Below are positions 22,910 through 34,609 of a stretch of DNA of 64,000 nt, piece by piece. Position 1 is the first letter of the stretch, and each line of letters opens with the position of its first letter. The translations under genes were made by a program, and so were the position numbers. The notes below the pieces were generated by a model. The model was given only the letters and a program-made list of their open reading frames with translations. It ran no database searches and had not been told where the DNA came from. This DNA is from Adiantum capillus-veneris (taxonomy: Eukaryota > Streptophyta > Polypodiopsida > Polypodiales > Pteridaceae), in the NCBI GenBank assembly GCA_014529385.2, contig CM043961.1:15181978-15245977 (forward strand), given 5' to 3'.

Positions 22910-23524
22910 TCATGTTGTCCAATGTATTTTTTGGTTGTCACAATGAAGCACAAACCCTTTTTTGGTTGTTCTCATTAGAATATCTTCAAATATGGGGTTG
23001 TGCGTAGCATTGAATGGTGTACTACATGCCACAAACGCTTGCATCCATTTTAAGTTCAACTCAAGAAACCATTGCTTATCTAACGCTTCATATAACATAT
23101 GTCCCTTGGATGATACTTTATTAACTTTAGTTGTGCTAGGATCTGCTGTTGCTGACGTTAGAGCATACCCATGAAGAGGATTTGGTTGGGGAGTATGATC
23201 ATTTTCTTGCGTAGGCACATGCTTTGTCTCCTCATTGTTGGCACCAAAATTTTTAACATTGGCTGCATCTTGTTTAGCAGCATCACTTTTCTTTTTAGCT
23301 ACAAGAATTTGCTCTGCTATGCAAGCGTACTTCGGAAATCTAGCATGAATATCTCTTGGAAGAGTCGTACACTACAACACACTTCCAGGGACTTTAAACA
23401 AATGCTCTTTGATTTCGATTGCATCACCACTGAACTCGTGACCACAGTTCTTGCATTTCAATCAAGATGTATTCTTCCCAGCACGCAGCTCATGGATATA
23501 GCTCCACTTGTGTCCTTTCACCAT
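22910..23524 (-). pseudogene. BED zinc-finger fragment, hAT-transposase-like, broken
   Basis: One frame starts at ATG 23522-23524 and ends near 22910, with two internal stops. The order is K-W-S-Y, then C-K-N-C-G-H-E-F and K-E-H-L, and a Cys position about 10 residues later, spaced like the BED-type zinc finger at the N-terminus of plant hAT transposases. A Lys/Ala-rich linker follows. Then comes W-M-Q-A-F-V-A-C-S-T-P-F-N-A-T-H-N-P-I-F, which resembles the I-P-F-N-V-x-x-x-P-x-F motif following the finger in hAT-derived proteins. The catalytic and dimerisation regions are not seen. The fragment is probably a hAT N-terminus. Confidence 0.6.
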
Positions 23525-25845
23525 ACTGAACAAGGATAATCTACCAATTTGATGAATTTAATCTTCTAGCAACAATAAATTCAACTATCACTTTTGAGAT
23601 TAAAAAAATTCAAAGCAACAAACTACACAAGCAGTTCTCTATCAATCAGTCTAGTGATCAAAATCTATCCACATTATCAATTAAACTCATGCTACATTAT
23701 CAATCAACAATTAGCAATGATAGTTTATCATTCTCCATATATAAACTCATGTGATCAAATTATAATTCCAAACGCAAAATAACTTCATCACTTAAAATAA
23801 ATTTTTTTAATCACAAAGCTCACATTGCACTCCATGGATTTATCTAAAGTTCAAGCTTTTGGCTTTCACACATTGCGATAATTGATAATCTTAATCACTT
23901 ATTAGAAACAATATAAATAAATCCCATCATTTCATATTGCACTATATCAATTTATCTAAAGTTCAAGATCAAAGCTTTCACACATTACGATGATCGATAA
24001 TAATAATCAAATCTTACAATTGATCCTCATTGTAGCATGATAGTTAATTATAGACATTGACAATTGCCATATCTATTTGAAGTGCGAACATGAAGTTCTC
24101 ACACTCCACCATATATCTTTGAGCACTTATCTCTTTGCAGCTGCTGCATGTGTACGATCACACAATTGATAGACGTAGCAATCCAAAGAAAGATAATTAA
24201 ATATGAAAGTATTTGGGCATGAGACTCCTAAATTTTAACTCTAGTGCTCAAAGCATAGTGTGATGGCTCTACATAGGACAAAAAAAATTCTACTTATGCT
24301 CACTTTGAAGTGAGAAAATATTTGCATGCCAAAATTGAGCACTGACCTAAATAAAACTGGCCTCCATTCCATTATATTTTGCAAACTAATTACGTCATGT
24401 GGGAGTACACTCTGCACACAATGGCAACCTCTAAATTATATCACTAATTCACTTTCACATGTCAGTAAATTGAGCACATAGCACGTGACTCTATTAAATA
24501 AACACCTTGTATGAGTGAGAGTCCGAGCTCTACAAAACATACAAAGCTTACACCTGAAAAAAATAATAATCAAATTTTAATAAAAATTTAAACTGATTAA
24601 AAAAATATAATTTTAAAATATTCACTAGATTTTAAACGATTTCAGAATCATAAAAAAAGTTCATTTTTTTCAGTCTCTCAATGGATTACCTTTTGTGATG
24701 CATAATGGCCTCAACAAGGCGTGCTAATGCTATATTTTTTTTTTCAGTCCGTGTATTTTTTGATTGAAAAATTCTTTGTACAAATTCTTTTTGGATCAAA
24801 AATCTAGGAAAATATAAGGGATGTTGATTTTGCTAACGTGACACCGTATAAAACGATCGTATAATTTGGGTCAACAAATAATACACCCATTTTTGGCATA
24901 TTATACGTCTCCCAAATAATGAATAATTCTACCCAGGTTTACAACCTAGATCACTAGTTATGATGAGGTTGGAAACTCAAAAGTCTTGGCATGTTAATGA
25001 ATTCTTCCAAGGCCACAAGAATATGTTGACCCTTGCTCAACAAGCATGGGATCCATGTAAAAGTATCCTGATGAGAAATGTCGGCAAGTTACCTTCATGG
25101 AAGGGGATGAGATATATTTATGTGTGAAAACTAAGTCAACACCTAAAATATCTCCGAGATTTTGTAGGCCCTTAAAATACTCTAGTGAGTGGAAAAATTG
25201 CTTACAAACTATCATTATTTGTGCAATTTTGCATTTATCGATATTTCATCAATGCCATCAACTAGTAGATTTGGGTTGGACCTCCAACCCACTTGCACGA
25301 ACATGAGCGTATTCTCGACTATCTTGATCTACGTCTATGTTATCGTGTGAGTTGACCAACATAAGTCAAGTGGAAAGACAGCCCGAAGAAGGTGCCACTT
25401 AGGAAACGAATAGTATTTTTGCAAAGCAATCTCCCACTTTTGTTTTTGAGGACAAAAACACTCTTTAAGTGATAAGTAATGTTAGGCCAAGGGCCAAAGT
25501 CAAAGAGGGCTAGTATGAATGGCTTGAGGGTTCTTATATAAAGGCATTGCATGGACAGAGAGTGTAGGTTCAGACTTCACCTGGTCTCATATCTAAGTGT
25601 TAAAAGAATATGGAAGATATTAGAATATAAAGAATCATGTGTGAGTGTGGGGTGATAAGTGGGGACCGACTAAGGCTGTCAATCATGGACAAGTGGACCA
25701 AATCAACAAATTTCTTCAATGAAAGAGGAGTCTACCAATGCTTGTGCCCTCACTCATGCAAAGGGAAAAAGGTGTTGGAAGAGGATTCCTTAGCCCATTT
25801 GCAAAAGTTATAGGGCCAAAAAAGTTCTAAGACTTTTAGGTTTTT
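23525..25845. other. AT-rich non-coding stretch
   Basis: No gene. A word TTTATCTAAAGTTCAAG occurs twice (about 23840 and 23952) in a ~120-bp imperfect direct repeat containing TTTCACACATTRCGATRAT. The rest is unremarkable. Confidence 0.4.
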
Positions 25846-26080
25846 CCTTGTCTCACATTGAAGGGAGTGGGAGCTAAGCCAAATGGCTGTGCTAGTGCAT
25901 ATCGTTGACAAGAAGAGGATATGCTCAACCATAAAAGGGTGAGTACAATTTTCTTTTTTCCTCGTCTCACATTGAAGGGAGTGGGAGCTAAGCCAAATGA
26001 CTGTGCTAGTGCATATCGTTGACAAGAAGAGGATATGCTCAACCATATAAGGGCGAGTACAATTTCCTTTTTTAACAAAG
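25846..26080. repeat. 114-bp tandem duplication with a diverged third copy
   Basis: Copies begin at 25846 and 25960 with CCTYGTCTCACATTGAAGGG and run through GAGGATATGCTCAACCATA to AGGGYGAGTACAATTT. A diverged copy begins near 26333 and extends the homology to about 26540. The motif with TATAAGGGYGAG at its end is reminiscent of a short LTR or TRIM repeat, but no internal domain is present. Confidence 0.8.
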
Positions 26081-26689
26081 AGTATGGTTTTGTAGGTGGG
26101 GGTAATATGGGTGGTATAATTTATGATTCGTAATCCATTGGATTCCTCCAAAGCCCCAATACATTGGTGTATTTTGTGTGTATGTAGGTCTAATTCATGG
26201 TTGAATGTGGGAGGGAGGCAAGTTCAGATGTGAGCAAACATTGAGCACTCTAGTAGTGTGTGGTTTTCATAATCTCGAGTTTGCAATGAGCATAATGTTC
26301 ATAGTTAACGTGAATCTTCTCCATTGACCCAATGTCCTATCTTGCATTGAAGGGAGTGATAGCTAAGCCGAATGACTTTAATAGTACATAGCACCAACAA
26401 GGGATATGCTCAAGCATAGACAATAAGTATGGTTTGTTTTTTTGGCAAAGAATATAGTTTTATAATTGGGGACAATATGGACATTGTAATGTATGAAGCG
26501 TGACCCATTGGATTTCTCCGAAGATGGAATACATAGGTGTGTGTGTGTGTGAGAGAGAGAGACAGAAAGAGAGGGAGAGAGATTTCAAAGGAAATTGAAT
26601 GCTCACTTTCCTTCTAGCATTAAGGAAACTTTTACTTCCATTTCAACTTTTGAAAAAAACCAAAGAGATTTTGAGCATACCATTAGGGC
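26081..26689. other. Non-coding sequence with a diverged copy of the 114-bp repeat
   Basis: Homology between 26081-26180 and 26440-26540 extends the tandem duplication. It shares the order AGTATGGTTTT, then TAATATGG, then CCATTGGATT. A short GT/GA microsatellite lies at 26535-26582. Confidence 0.5.
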
Positions 26690-26998
26690 TAGATCTTTCA
26701 TTTTTGGCTTTCTAAAAGAAGCCTTAGTGTTGTGTTGGGTTAAGCAAACTTTCACTTTTTTTCCATTGCCATGATGGAAACTTATCTTAAATGCTATTTC
26801 TATTTTAAAATATTAAACAAATATTCCTTTTTGAACTTTCATTTTACATCCTTACACGGCTTGACTTCACATACTTGCATTCTATTATTTTAGAATGCTA
26901 AAGTGAAGCTTCACCTTGCATAATTCTAATAAATTCTATACATATACACATATATATATTTATTTATTTTACACACACACACACATACTCTAAATGAA

Positions 26999-27259
26999 TT
27001 CGATCATTATTTTCGGTTTTCTTCTTTGCAAAGAGGAAACTTAGTTCTTTAATAAAAGAGATATTCTTGAACAATGCTTTACTTTATATAACTCTACTTA
27101 AAAACAACCTAATGATTCAAAAATATGTGAGAACTTAATTTTAAAAATTTTACAAATTCAAAAATTCGATCATTATTTCTCGTTTTCTTCTTTGCAAAGA
27201 GGAAACTTAGTTCCTTAATAAAAGAGATATTCTTGAACAATGCTTTACCTCATATAACT
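26999..27259. repeat. ~95-bp direct repeat within the left inverted arm
   Basis: TTCGATCATTATTT...CATATAACT-type segments at 26999-27091 and 27166-27259 differ at only a few bases, with an offset of 167 bp. This is a local duplication inside the arm. Confidence 0.8.
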
Positions 27260-27595
27260 ATGATTCCTACAAAAAGAAATGCCAAAATCGTTTGAGGCAC
27301 ATACTGATTTTATTATTTTCTTGTTATTTTAGAAAGCCACCCTGACCCTTTCACTTGTTTTCAAAGTTTTAGGAAAGTAAAGGCTCACTTTCCTTTTAAC
27401 AATAAGGAAAGTGAGCCTCACTTTCCTTTTCACAGAATGTATTTAAAAACCTTTTCCCATTTGTTTTAAAGGGAATCAAAAGAGATGCTCTTTGAGTTGA
27501 GAGAAAAAAGGTGAATACCTTATACTTTTGCTAATGGCCAAAGGGCACTCAGAGGAGAAAGAGAACTAAAGAGAGATAGAGAGAGAGGGAGACTT

Positions 27596-27800
27596 TTATG
27601 GATTTAGACCCAAATACCCCTAAATTTTCAAAACTTTCCAAGATTTTTTTGACGTTTATTCCTTTTTTACAATTGACATCTGTTTTTGAGTGCTTGATTA
27701 TGCCTAGAATTAATGAAGCAATCCATGGTAATATCAGCTGGGGTATTTTGGGTATTGTAGAAAATTTGTAGGGCATTTTGGGAATTTATTTATGAGAAAA
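27596..27800. mobile_element. Diverged copy of the 461-bp MITE
   Basis: Shares ordered words with the intact MITE at 30850-31310: CCCAAATACCCCTAAATTT, then ACAATTGACATCTGTTTTTG, then AATTAATGAAGCAATYCAT, then GGGCATTTTGGGAATTTAT. The ends are eroded and no target duplication is left. Confidence 0.6.
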
Positions 27801-27840
27801 TCTGGACTTCTATCACCCTTTCAAAGAAAATGAGATAGAT

Positions 27841-27875
<35 letters not shown>

Positions 27876-28027
27876 AACAGCGAAGCTGCAAAGAAAATGA
27901 GGTAAAGAGAGAGACTGACATATGTCATCTCTCAGCACAAAGGCGGAGGGGGAGGAGAGTTTTTGCTATTTACAGCTACACAAGTCCAATAGGAGGAGTG
28001 GCTGACGCAAGCGTAATAACTCCCACC

Positions 28028-28033
<6 letters not shown>

Positions 28034-28070
<37 letters not shown>
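28034..28070. repeat. (CT)n microsatellite
   Basis: A pure CT tract in the GC-richer centre of the foldback-like element. Confidence 0.93.
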
Positions 28071-28074
<4 letters not shown>

Positions 28075-28877
28075 TGCAGGCGTCTGGACGCAAGCGCCAT
28101 TCATGGTAGTGGACAGGGGGAAGGGACTCAAAATTTTTGTGTCTCTCTCTTCAGAAGCATGGCAAGAAAAATCTCTCTCCTCTGCCACATTCAACGGAGA
28201 GGAGGACGAGGACCAAGATGCAAGGGGGGAGTACAATCTTGTTGCGTTCCTCTTTCTCGGCTGCATCTTTGCATGCATCCAAGCAGACCACTGTCACATT
28301 GGGGTTGAGTGTTTGGACAGGTCGCAAGAGTGTAGAGCGGGGCGGGGAAACATGTGATGAGAGTGGGGGAGGGGGGGAGACGCAGAGCGTGTGAATCGCC
28401 TCGAGTTGATCACTAGTTTTAAAACTTAGGATGTTGTGGAATCTTGCTGACAAATTTTTTAATGGATATACGAATAGATCCAATATGTATTAAGGAAAAT
28501 GAACTTTTTCTTCCATTTCAAATTTAAACAAGTGAGAGGGTTATGATGGCTTTCTAAAACAATAAGAAATTGATAAAATCACTAGGTAGAGTTTAACTAG
28601 AATTATATAAGGTGAAGCAGTATTTGGGAATGTCTCTTTTATTAAGCAATCGAGTGTCCTCCTCGCAAAGAAGCAAACCAAAAATATTAACATTTTTTTG
28701 AATTTTGTAAGATTTTTGAAGTAAGTTTTGACATCATTGCACCGGTTTTTTTTCTCTTTACCATGGTTTGCTCATTAATATATATGTATGTATGCATATA
28801 TACATAAATAAATAAATTCACATTTATAATAAAAAAACTCATTAATATATATTATATATTTACTTATTTATATTGTG

Positions 28878-28882
<5 letters not shown>

Positions 28883-28921
<39 letters not shown>
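28883..28921. repeat. (TA)n microsatellite
   Basis: About 39 bp of alternating TA, inside the right inverted arm. Confidence 0.93.
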
Positions 28922-28923
<2 letters not shown>

Positions 28924-29348
28924 TTACTAGAATTATGTAAGGTGAAGCTTAACTTTATCATTCTAAAAGAATATAATACAAGAGAAGTCAAGCAATGTGA
29001 GGACTCGAAATGAAAGGTGAAATAAACATATCCATTTGATACTTTAAAACCAAAATAGAATTTAAAGTAAGCCTCAATCATCACTAAAACATTGAAAGTA
29101 TGCCTAACCGCAACACTTCTCTAAGGCTTCTTTTAGAGAGCGAAATTTTGGTTTTTGTTTTTTTTTGCAAAATTCACAATTGTGAGTGAATTATATTGAT
29201 TATCTCAAAAAAATTACAAGAACTTGTCATGCTCGTGCCGAGCCATGACACCATCCAGAGACCAAACTTACATCAGCTATCTGGGGAGCCACCCCTAATG
29301 ACTTGTCCCCATGCCCTTGATACACCAGGTTCATTATCATGTTCTTCA

Positions 29349-29785
29349 CTAATCTTTTGGTTTCATGATTTTCCCCTTACCTAAGCATTCCGCTGACAAC
29401 AAGGCGCTAGTAACCCTAGAGCAATAATCTGAGTTTTGCTTGCGTCCGAGTGACCATATTAGCTCTCTGCTTTCTTGTATAATTTCTGCGAAGCTTGCCA
29501 CCTCACGAACTCCTTCGAACACACTGCGGTTCCTTGTTTGCCATACATTATGTAAAAAGCAAAACCTGATAATTTGAGTGCAGATGAGGATGGCAGGGCT
29601 ACCCAAGTTCTTACCTCCAAGGAGTAAATCAGTCTTGAAAAAACCAATTTTCCATGTTCTTTGGACCCACTTGCAAATTTTTCTTGTAAGGCCTCTGATA
29701 GCTGGGAATTCCATAAAAAGGTGGATCAGATTCGCACTAGCCACCCTGCACCCCAGGCATCGATCTGTCCCTATCCCTCTCTCTT
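29349..29785 (-). pseudogene. LINE C-terminal fragment (reverse-transcriptase zinc-binding domain)
   Basis: A minus-strand frame of about 145 codons contains D-R-C-L-G-C, then H-L-F-M-E-F-P about 10 residues on, then W-Q-T-R-N-R-S-V-F-E-G about 60 residues later. The C-x2-C...H-x-F...P pattern followed by W-x-x-R-N-x-x-x-F-x-G is the layout of the zinc-binding domain that closes plant L1-type LINE ORF2 proteins. No reverse transcriptase domain is present. Upstream, the sequence joins the CCCTTAGTGTTGTGTTGGG repeat, so the fragment is truncated or interrupted there. Confidence 0.55.
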
Positions 29786-30849
29786 GAAAGAAACCCTTAG
29801 TGTTGTGTTGGGTTAGGGAGACTCCTTTCATTTCACATCCCGACATGATGGAGACTTACCTTTCATTTCACATAACCTTAATGTGAAAGGGAGGCTTATC
29901 TTTAGGGAAGAAGGGAGTTCTGTTGTACGTTGTACACGTAATCTCAAGCTACACTTTAATTTTCTTGAATTCTATTGTTTTAGAATGCTAAAGTGAAGCT
30001 TCACCTTCCATAAATTTTAGTAAATTTTACATATACACACAACACACAGGTGTTTTTTTTGCCTTCTATTGTTTTAGAATGCTAAAGTGAAGCTTCACTT
30101 TGCATAATTCTAATAAATTCTATACACACACATATATATTAATTAGTTCTTTTTATTTCACCTTTCATTTCATAACTTTACATGGATTTACACATCTTGC
30201 ATTTTATAGCTTGATTCCGGTCAGTGTTAACGTTCGAGAAAGTCTCTTTTATTAAGCGGCTGCTGATCGAGTTTCTTCCTCACAAAGAAGAAAATCAAAA
30301 ATACTAGCAAAAATTTTGAGATTTGCAAAATTTTTGGACGACTTTCTCACATATTTCATCGGTTTTTCTTTCATTTACCATGGTTTGCAGTTAGCTAGTC
30401 TCGATTTTCAATCGGCTCAAGACTAAGTTGAGGCAATCCTTTCCCAAACATTGATACCAGTTTAATTCAACCTAACAATTTTATCACTTTCTTATTGTTT
30501 TTGAAAGCCGTCACGACCCTTTCACTTGTTTTTCCAAGATTTTGAGCATTCCATTAGACGAATATATCCTTGCAATCTTTTTGGCTTTCTAAAAGAAACC
30601 CTTAGTGTTGTGTTGGGTTAGGGAGACTTTTATTGTTTTTAGTGCATGATGGAGACTTACCTTCCACTTCGCAGTCCTACATGTCTTTACTTTTCTTGCG
30701 TTCTATTGTTTTAAAATGCTAAAGTAAAGCTTCACCTTGCATAATTTTAGTAAATTTTACACACACACACCTATACTTTTTTTTTTTGCATTCTATTGTT
30801 TTAGAATGCTAAAGTAAAGCTTCACCTTGCATAATTCTAATAAATTCTA
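29786..30849. repeat. Cluster of repeat copies related to the inverted-repeat arms
   Basis: CCCTTAGTGTTGTGTTGGGT occurs at about 29798 and 30597 (also 26715), and AGAATGCTAAAGTGAAGC-type words at 29972, 30075, 30711 and 30803. These are partial copies of the left arm of the 26.7-29.1 kb element in the same orientation, mixed with right-arm-type copies. Confidence 0.75.
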
Positions 30850-31745
30850 GGAAAATTACCAAAATACCCCTCTAATTTGAGAAAATTCCCAAAATACCCT
30901 TGTATCTACTTTGGTTGGATTGTTCAAGATTTTCTAATCGTCATTCGTTTTTGACAATTGAGATCCATTTTTGAGTGCTCAGCATGTAATTTGTCACCAA
31001 TTACCATTCCAAAAAAGGCAATTATGTCTAAAAATAATGAAGCAATTCATCTCCAACGCCTACATAACCAGCTCAAATTGTAGTTTTAGCATCTTGTACG
31101 ATAGACAATCACGCTTCTTGTGAAGACCTACAAAAAAAATTATTTTTGGAGAAATTTACTCACAACCAAGGGTATTTTAGGAAGTTTGTAAAATTTGAAG
31201 GGCATTTTGGGAATTTATGACAAAATATAGGGGGTATTTTGGGAAATTATAAAATTTGAGGGATATTTTGGAAATTTCCTCAAATTAAAGGTGTATTTGG
31301 TAATTTTGTTTAAATTCTATACACACACACATACACACTCACACACACATATATTAATTAGCTCTCTTTTTTTTCACCTTTCATTTGACTTCACATGGAT
31401 TTATATTTCTTACATTTTATAGCTTGATTCCAGTCAGTGTTAACGTTCGAGAAAGTCTCTTTTATTAAGCGGCTGCTGAACGAGTTTCCTCCTCATAGAG
31501 AATAAAACCATAAATACTAGTAGAAATTTTGAGATTTGCAAAATTTTTGGATGACTTTCTCACTTATTTCATCGGTTTTTCTTCCGTTTAACATAGTTTG
31601 CAGCTAGCTAGTCTCCATTTTCAATTGGCTCAAGACTAAGCTTAGGCAATCCTCTCCCAAACACTGATACCATTTTAATTCAACGTAGTAATTTCATCAC
31701 TTTTTTATTGTTTTTGAAAGCCATCATGACCCTTTCACTTGTTTC
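30130..31745. repeat. ~400-bp direct repeat, offset 1213 bp
   Basis: 30130-30540 and 31347-31745 match over GTCAGTGTTAACGTTCGAG, AGTCTCTTTTATTAAGCGGC, TCATCGGTTTTTCTT and GACCCTTTCACTTGTTT, with roughly 10 percent differences by eye. An inverted copy of the CAATCGGCTCAAGACTAAG part lies at about 32250-32345. Confidence 0.75.
30850..31310. mobile_element. 461-bp MITE with terminal inverted repeats and 9-bp target duplication
   Basis: The left end, GGAAAATTACCAAAATACCC, and the right end, which reads AACAAAATTACCAAATACAC on the other strand, form imperfect inverted repeats of about 50 bp. Exact 9-bp duplications TAAATTCTA flank it (30841-30849 and 31311-31319). A paralogous unoccupied site with a single TAAATTCTA stands at 30114-30122, in the same sequence context. 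A 9-bp duplication suggests a Mutator-type mover; 8 bp (hAT) remains possible if the first base is chance. No ORF. Confidence 0.85.
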
Positions 31746-32423
31746 CATTATTTTAAAAGGAATCAAAGGAGATACCCTCTGGGTTAAAAGAAAAAAAACA
31801 AGCTGAGGACTCACGATGGCCTATTGAAGGTAAGGGAGGAGGAAAGATTTATTGAAAGCAGGTCTTAATCAGTGTTGCAATTGTATTGTTTTAATATAAA
31901 ATTATATTGTCCATATACAGGTGAAATAAAAAGATCCATTTAATATTATAAAATTAAATAACATTTAAGGTAAGTCTCAATCAGGCCATTTTTTATTTTC
32001 TTCTAGTCAGTACCCGCTGCTCGCAAATGGCTTATATATTATGAAGAGGCCCCAATAATAAGGTAAATGGTGCACATTGCACATCAATATTTTGAAACAA
32101 AGTAAAGCAAAAAAGAATTAAAATAAAAAGACACATTAAAAATCAAAACAAAAGAATATTTTAATGCTTTCCAATAATCATAGAAAATAATTAAACAATT
32201 TAGTGAAGTGATTTTTTTAAAATATCCTCAAATGAGAGAATCGTTTATCAGTACCTCAATGTTTGAGAAAGGTGTGTCTGAGCTTAGGTTCAAGCCGATT
32301 GAAAATCGAGATTAGTCGGTTGCAAAGGATGGCAAAGGAGAAAAAAAATGATAAAATATACTAGAAAATAGTTCGAATATTTTACAAATTTGAATTTTTT
32401 TAATACATTTTAGATGGATAGAG
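31746..32423. other. AT-rich sequence with scattered inverted repeat-arm fragments
   Basis: Right-arm-type words (GGTGAAATAAAAAGATCCAT near 31920) and the inverted CGATTGAAAATCGAGA segment (about 32300). No gene. Confidence 0.4.
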
Positions 32424-32680
32424 GAACAAGCTTATGAAGTTGCTTTACTCCCTCACTTGCATATGAAAATTTTCTTTTATGTGAGCTTACTAAAAGGATA
32501 CGTCAAAGATCCTCTTCATGACTTGAGTGATGATGATACTATCCTTGTCACATAGAAAGAATTCTAGATAGAACTAGAGAAAATTTTATACATGAAGGAG
32601 CAGAAGCTACAATACAATATAGTTCAAGAGGTTTGGTATAGTGGATGTTGTTTCCCACTAAAGATGCATCATGGGAGGAA
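32424..32680 (+). pseudogene. Ty3/gypsy chromovirus remnant: integrase C-terminus and chromodomain
   Basis: One plus frame reads A-Y-E-V-A-L-L-P-H-L-H, then F-Y-V-S-L-L-K-G-Y-V, then an acidic D-P-L-H-D-L-S-D-D-D. I-E-L-E-K-I-L-Y-M-K-E-Q follows, and after a frame change T-K-D-A-S-W-E-E. This is the end of a Ty3/gypsy polyprotein: the ...P-P-x-L-x-x-x-H-x-V-F-H-V-S-x-L-K-x-Y segment followed by a chromodomain (V-E-x-I-L, W-E-x-x-x-x-x-x-A-T-W-E). Two stops (TAG) and a frameshift interrupt it. The rest of the element is absent. It belongs to a different lineage from the Tat-type elements to the right. Confidence 0.75.
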
Positions 32681-33474
32681 TAGAATGCATTATTTCTTAA
32701 TCTACTCACCTTTTGTAATGTATTTTTCCTCCTTTTGATTAATGTTGTTGATCTTCCCTAGCCCATGTAATCAATGAATACAAGTCAACCTTGTTAAATT
32801 TTCTGTCTCTCAAGATGTGTAACTATTTTTGTAATACAATTATTCTTGATGAATGATATCAAGATATGTGTTAACCTTTTGATCTTGTAACTCTTTCTCA
32901 AAAAAGAAGAAGTTTTTGTACGAAATTATAGGATAAAATATTAAAAAATTAGTTAAGACCGAAATTCTCTCAAGGGCTTTTACGAAGTACAAGAAGTAAG
33001 GAACTAAGCAAGAATCTAATTAACTATATCTATCAAGTGGAGTCTCTAAGAAAGAAATACTCAAGATAGGGACCAAGATCTTAGCATTTAATATACAATG
33101 ATATTGTCAACGAGATACAAAAAAGATAGAAATCTATTTTTTTTATAACTCAATAAGCGCATCCATCACATGATCTATACCAAGATCTTAATAGTTAATA
33201 TTATACAATGATATTGTCAACAAGATACAATGAGATATAATAAACATAGAAATCTATCTGTTTCATAACTCAATAAGCTTGTCCATCATATGATCGAAAA
33301 AGTCATAGCACCCACCCCAGTGGCATGAGGTGATCTATCAAAAGGACTTCTAAGAGGAAAGCCAAAAATGGGATAAAGGCATACCTTTTGGTGAGGAAGA
33401 AACTTTGAAAGTAAGAAGATCCACTCAAAGAACCCACAAAACATTCACCTCTACATGCAATAATATTGAGGGCC
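32681..33474. other. Non-coding stretch after the chromovirus remnant
   Basis: May include the old 3' LTR of that element, but no paired LTR was found. CCAAGATCTTARYA and ATACAATGATATTGTCAACR recur at about 33069-33120 and 33180-33230, a ~110-bp local duplication. Confidence 0.4.
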
Positions 33475-34446
33475 TGTTGCGGGAGCGAATCACACCACCC
33501 ATAAAGTGCATGCAACACAACTTAGATCAAAATAATGTCAATTGAGGACACATATGACACGATAGGCATACAGAGGAAATCTCTTTAGCTTGTCAGTCTG
33601 AGACCATCCTACACATACAACACTCTAGAAGGCCAACTAAACCATAATCTAGAATCTCACTACTCTCAACTATACCACCTACCCCCATACACACGAAAGG
33701 AAACTCACTAAACCATGCCAGAATCGTACAAAACTTAAGGAACACCATCCCCTCACTAGGATACACCTGTCCCAAAGCCTCTACACCCAAAACCCTTGCT
33801 CTAAACCCATATGTGGAAAACGCGCATAAAGACAGGGCCAAATTTTGAAAGTGCTCGAAAATGAAATCTATGAGTACCTGTGCAAAGCTTATGTCACTAG
33901 GATTCTAATGACTACTTGCAGGAAAAAAATAGACATTGTTTGATATACTTACAGCCACAAATAGCTCGTAGATGTGCAAGCACATATGCTCCGTTCCGCG
34001 AGGAATGCTTAGCATTGTCGCGTAGCTCTCCTCAAGCCTACAACAATGGTGCACTTAGATCTCCAATGTGATGAACGAGTGGGGAGTAGCACGAGGATGA
34101 ATCTCATGCTCTCTCTCTTCCTCTCTCACACATAGTCAACGACATCTTGAAACTTATGATTATGATAAAAGTTGTTTTTACAAAAGTGACCTAGGTACCT
34201 TATATACTAAGGCTACCTTAGGTTAACCAAAAATAGAGTTTGAGGGGTCAAATGGCTTGGTATTTACAATCTGGAAGTGCCATTGCACCCTGGCTTCTGC
34301 AACTAGACTACCTACTTATTAAAAATTATGGTTATAACCATAATGCTCATTATTCCATAACTCTTAGAAATTAAGGCTTAACTGAGTTATGTCGTGTTGT
34401 TGACCCAGCCATCAACAGGGCCCAAACCCATTGCTTTGGACCATAG
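33475..34446. repeat. Direct repeat copy 1 (LTR-like, begins TGTTGCGG)
   Basis: About 970 bp matching 34610-35562 with roughly 8 percent differences by eye. It begins TGTTGCGGGAGCGAATCACA and ends ...GGGCCCAAACCCATTGC...GACCA. Ends of the TG...CA type and direct orientation suggest LTRs, but only ~165 bp separate the copies and no primer-binding site or coding domain is visible between them. Confidence 0.7.
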
Positions 34447-34609
34447 CCAAGTTGCAAAAGTGATATTGACTGTAGACTGTCATCCTTTTTATGGGAATAA
34501 CCTCTTCCGGATCCACTTAAGAAAAATGCTTTCTTTAGCCAAAACCGGATCCACAAGTGTTAGTAGGAATACCTACCTAAAGTCCTTGTATCCCCGATAG
34601 TGGCGGCAA
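34447..34609. other. 165-bp spacer between the two direct repeats
   Basis: Contains CCGGATCCACTTAAG and CCGGATCCACAAGTG about 45 bp apart, but no coding domain. If the repeats are LTRs, this would be the whole internal region of a miniature element or the remains of a deletion. Confidence 0.4.

Larger units (their letters stand above)
26690..29140. mobile_element. Long inverted-repeat (foldback-like) element
   Basis: The left arm, about 26700-27390, matches the reverse complement of the right arm, about 28500-29140, over ~650 bp with moderate divergence. Landmarks in the left arm are TTCTAAAAGAAGCCTTAG, AGAATGCTAAAGTGAAGC, TTCTTCTTTGCAAAGAGGAA and AGAAAGCCACCCTGACCC. All recur inverted in the right arm. 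The centre holds an eroded MITE copy (27596-27800), GA/CT tracts and a GC-richer segment (28070-28400). MULE and foldback transposons have such long inverted arms. No transposase frame is readable. Confidence 0.6.

Noticed and set aside
26530-26585. CRISPR-like or tandem array
   Set aside because: Only GT/GA dinucleotide runs. No regularly spaced repeats with unique spacers exist anywhere in the window.
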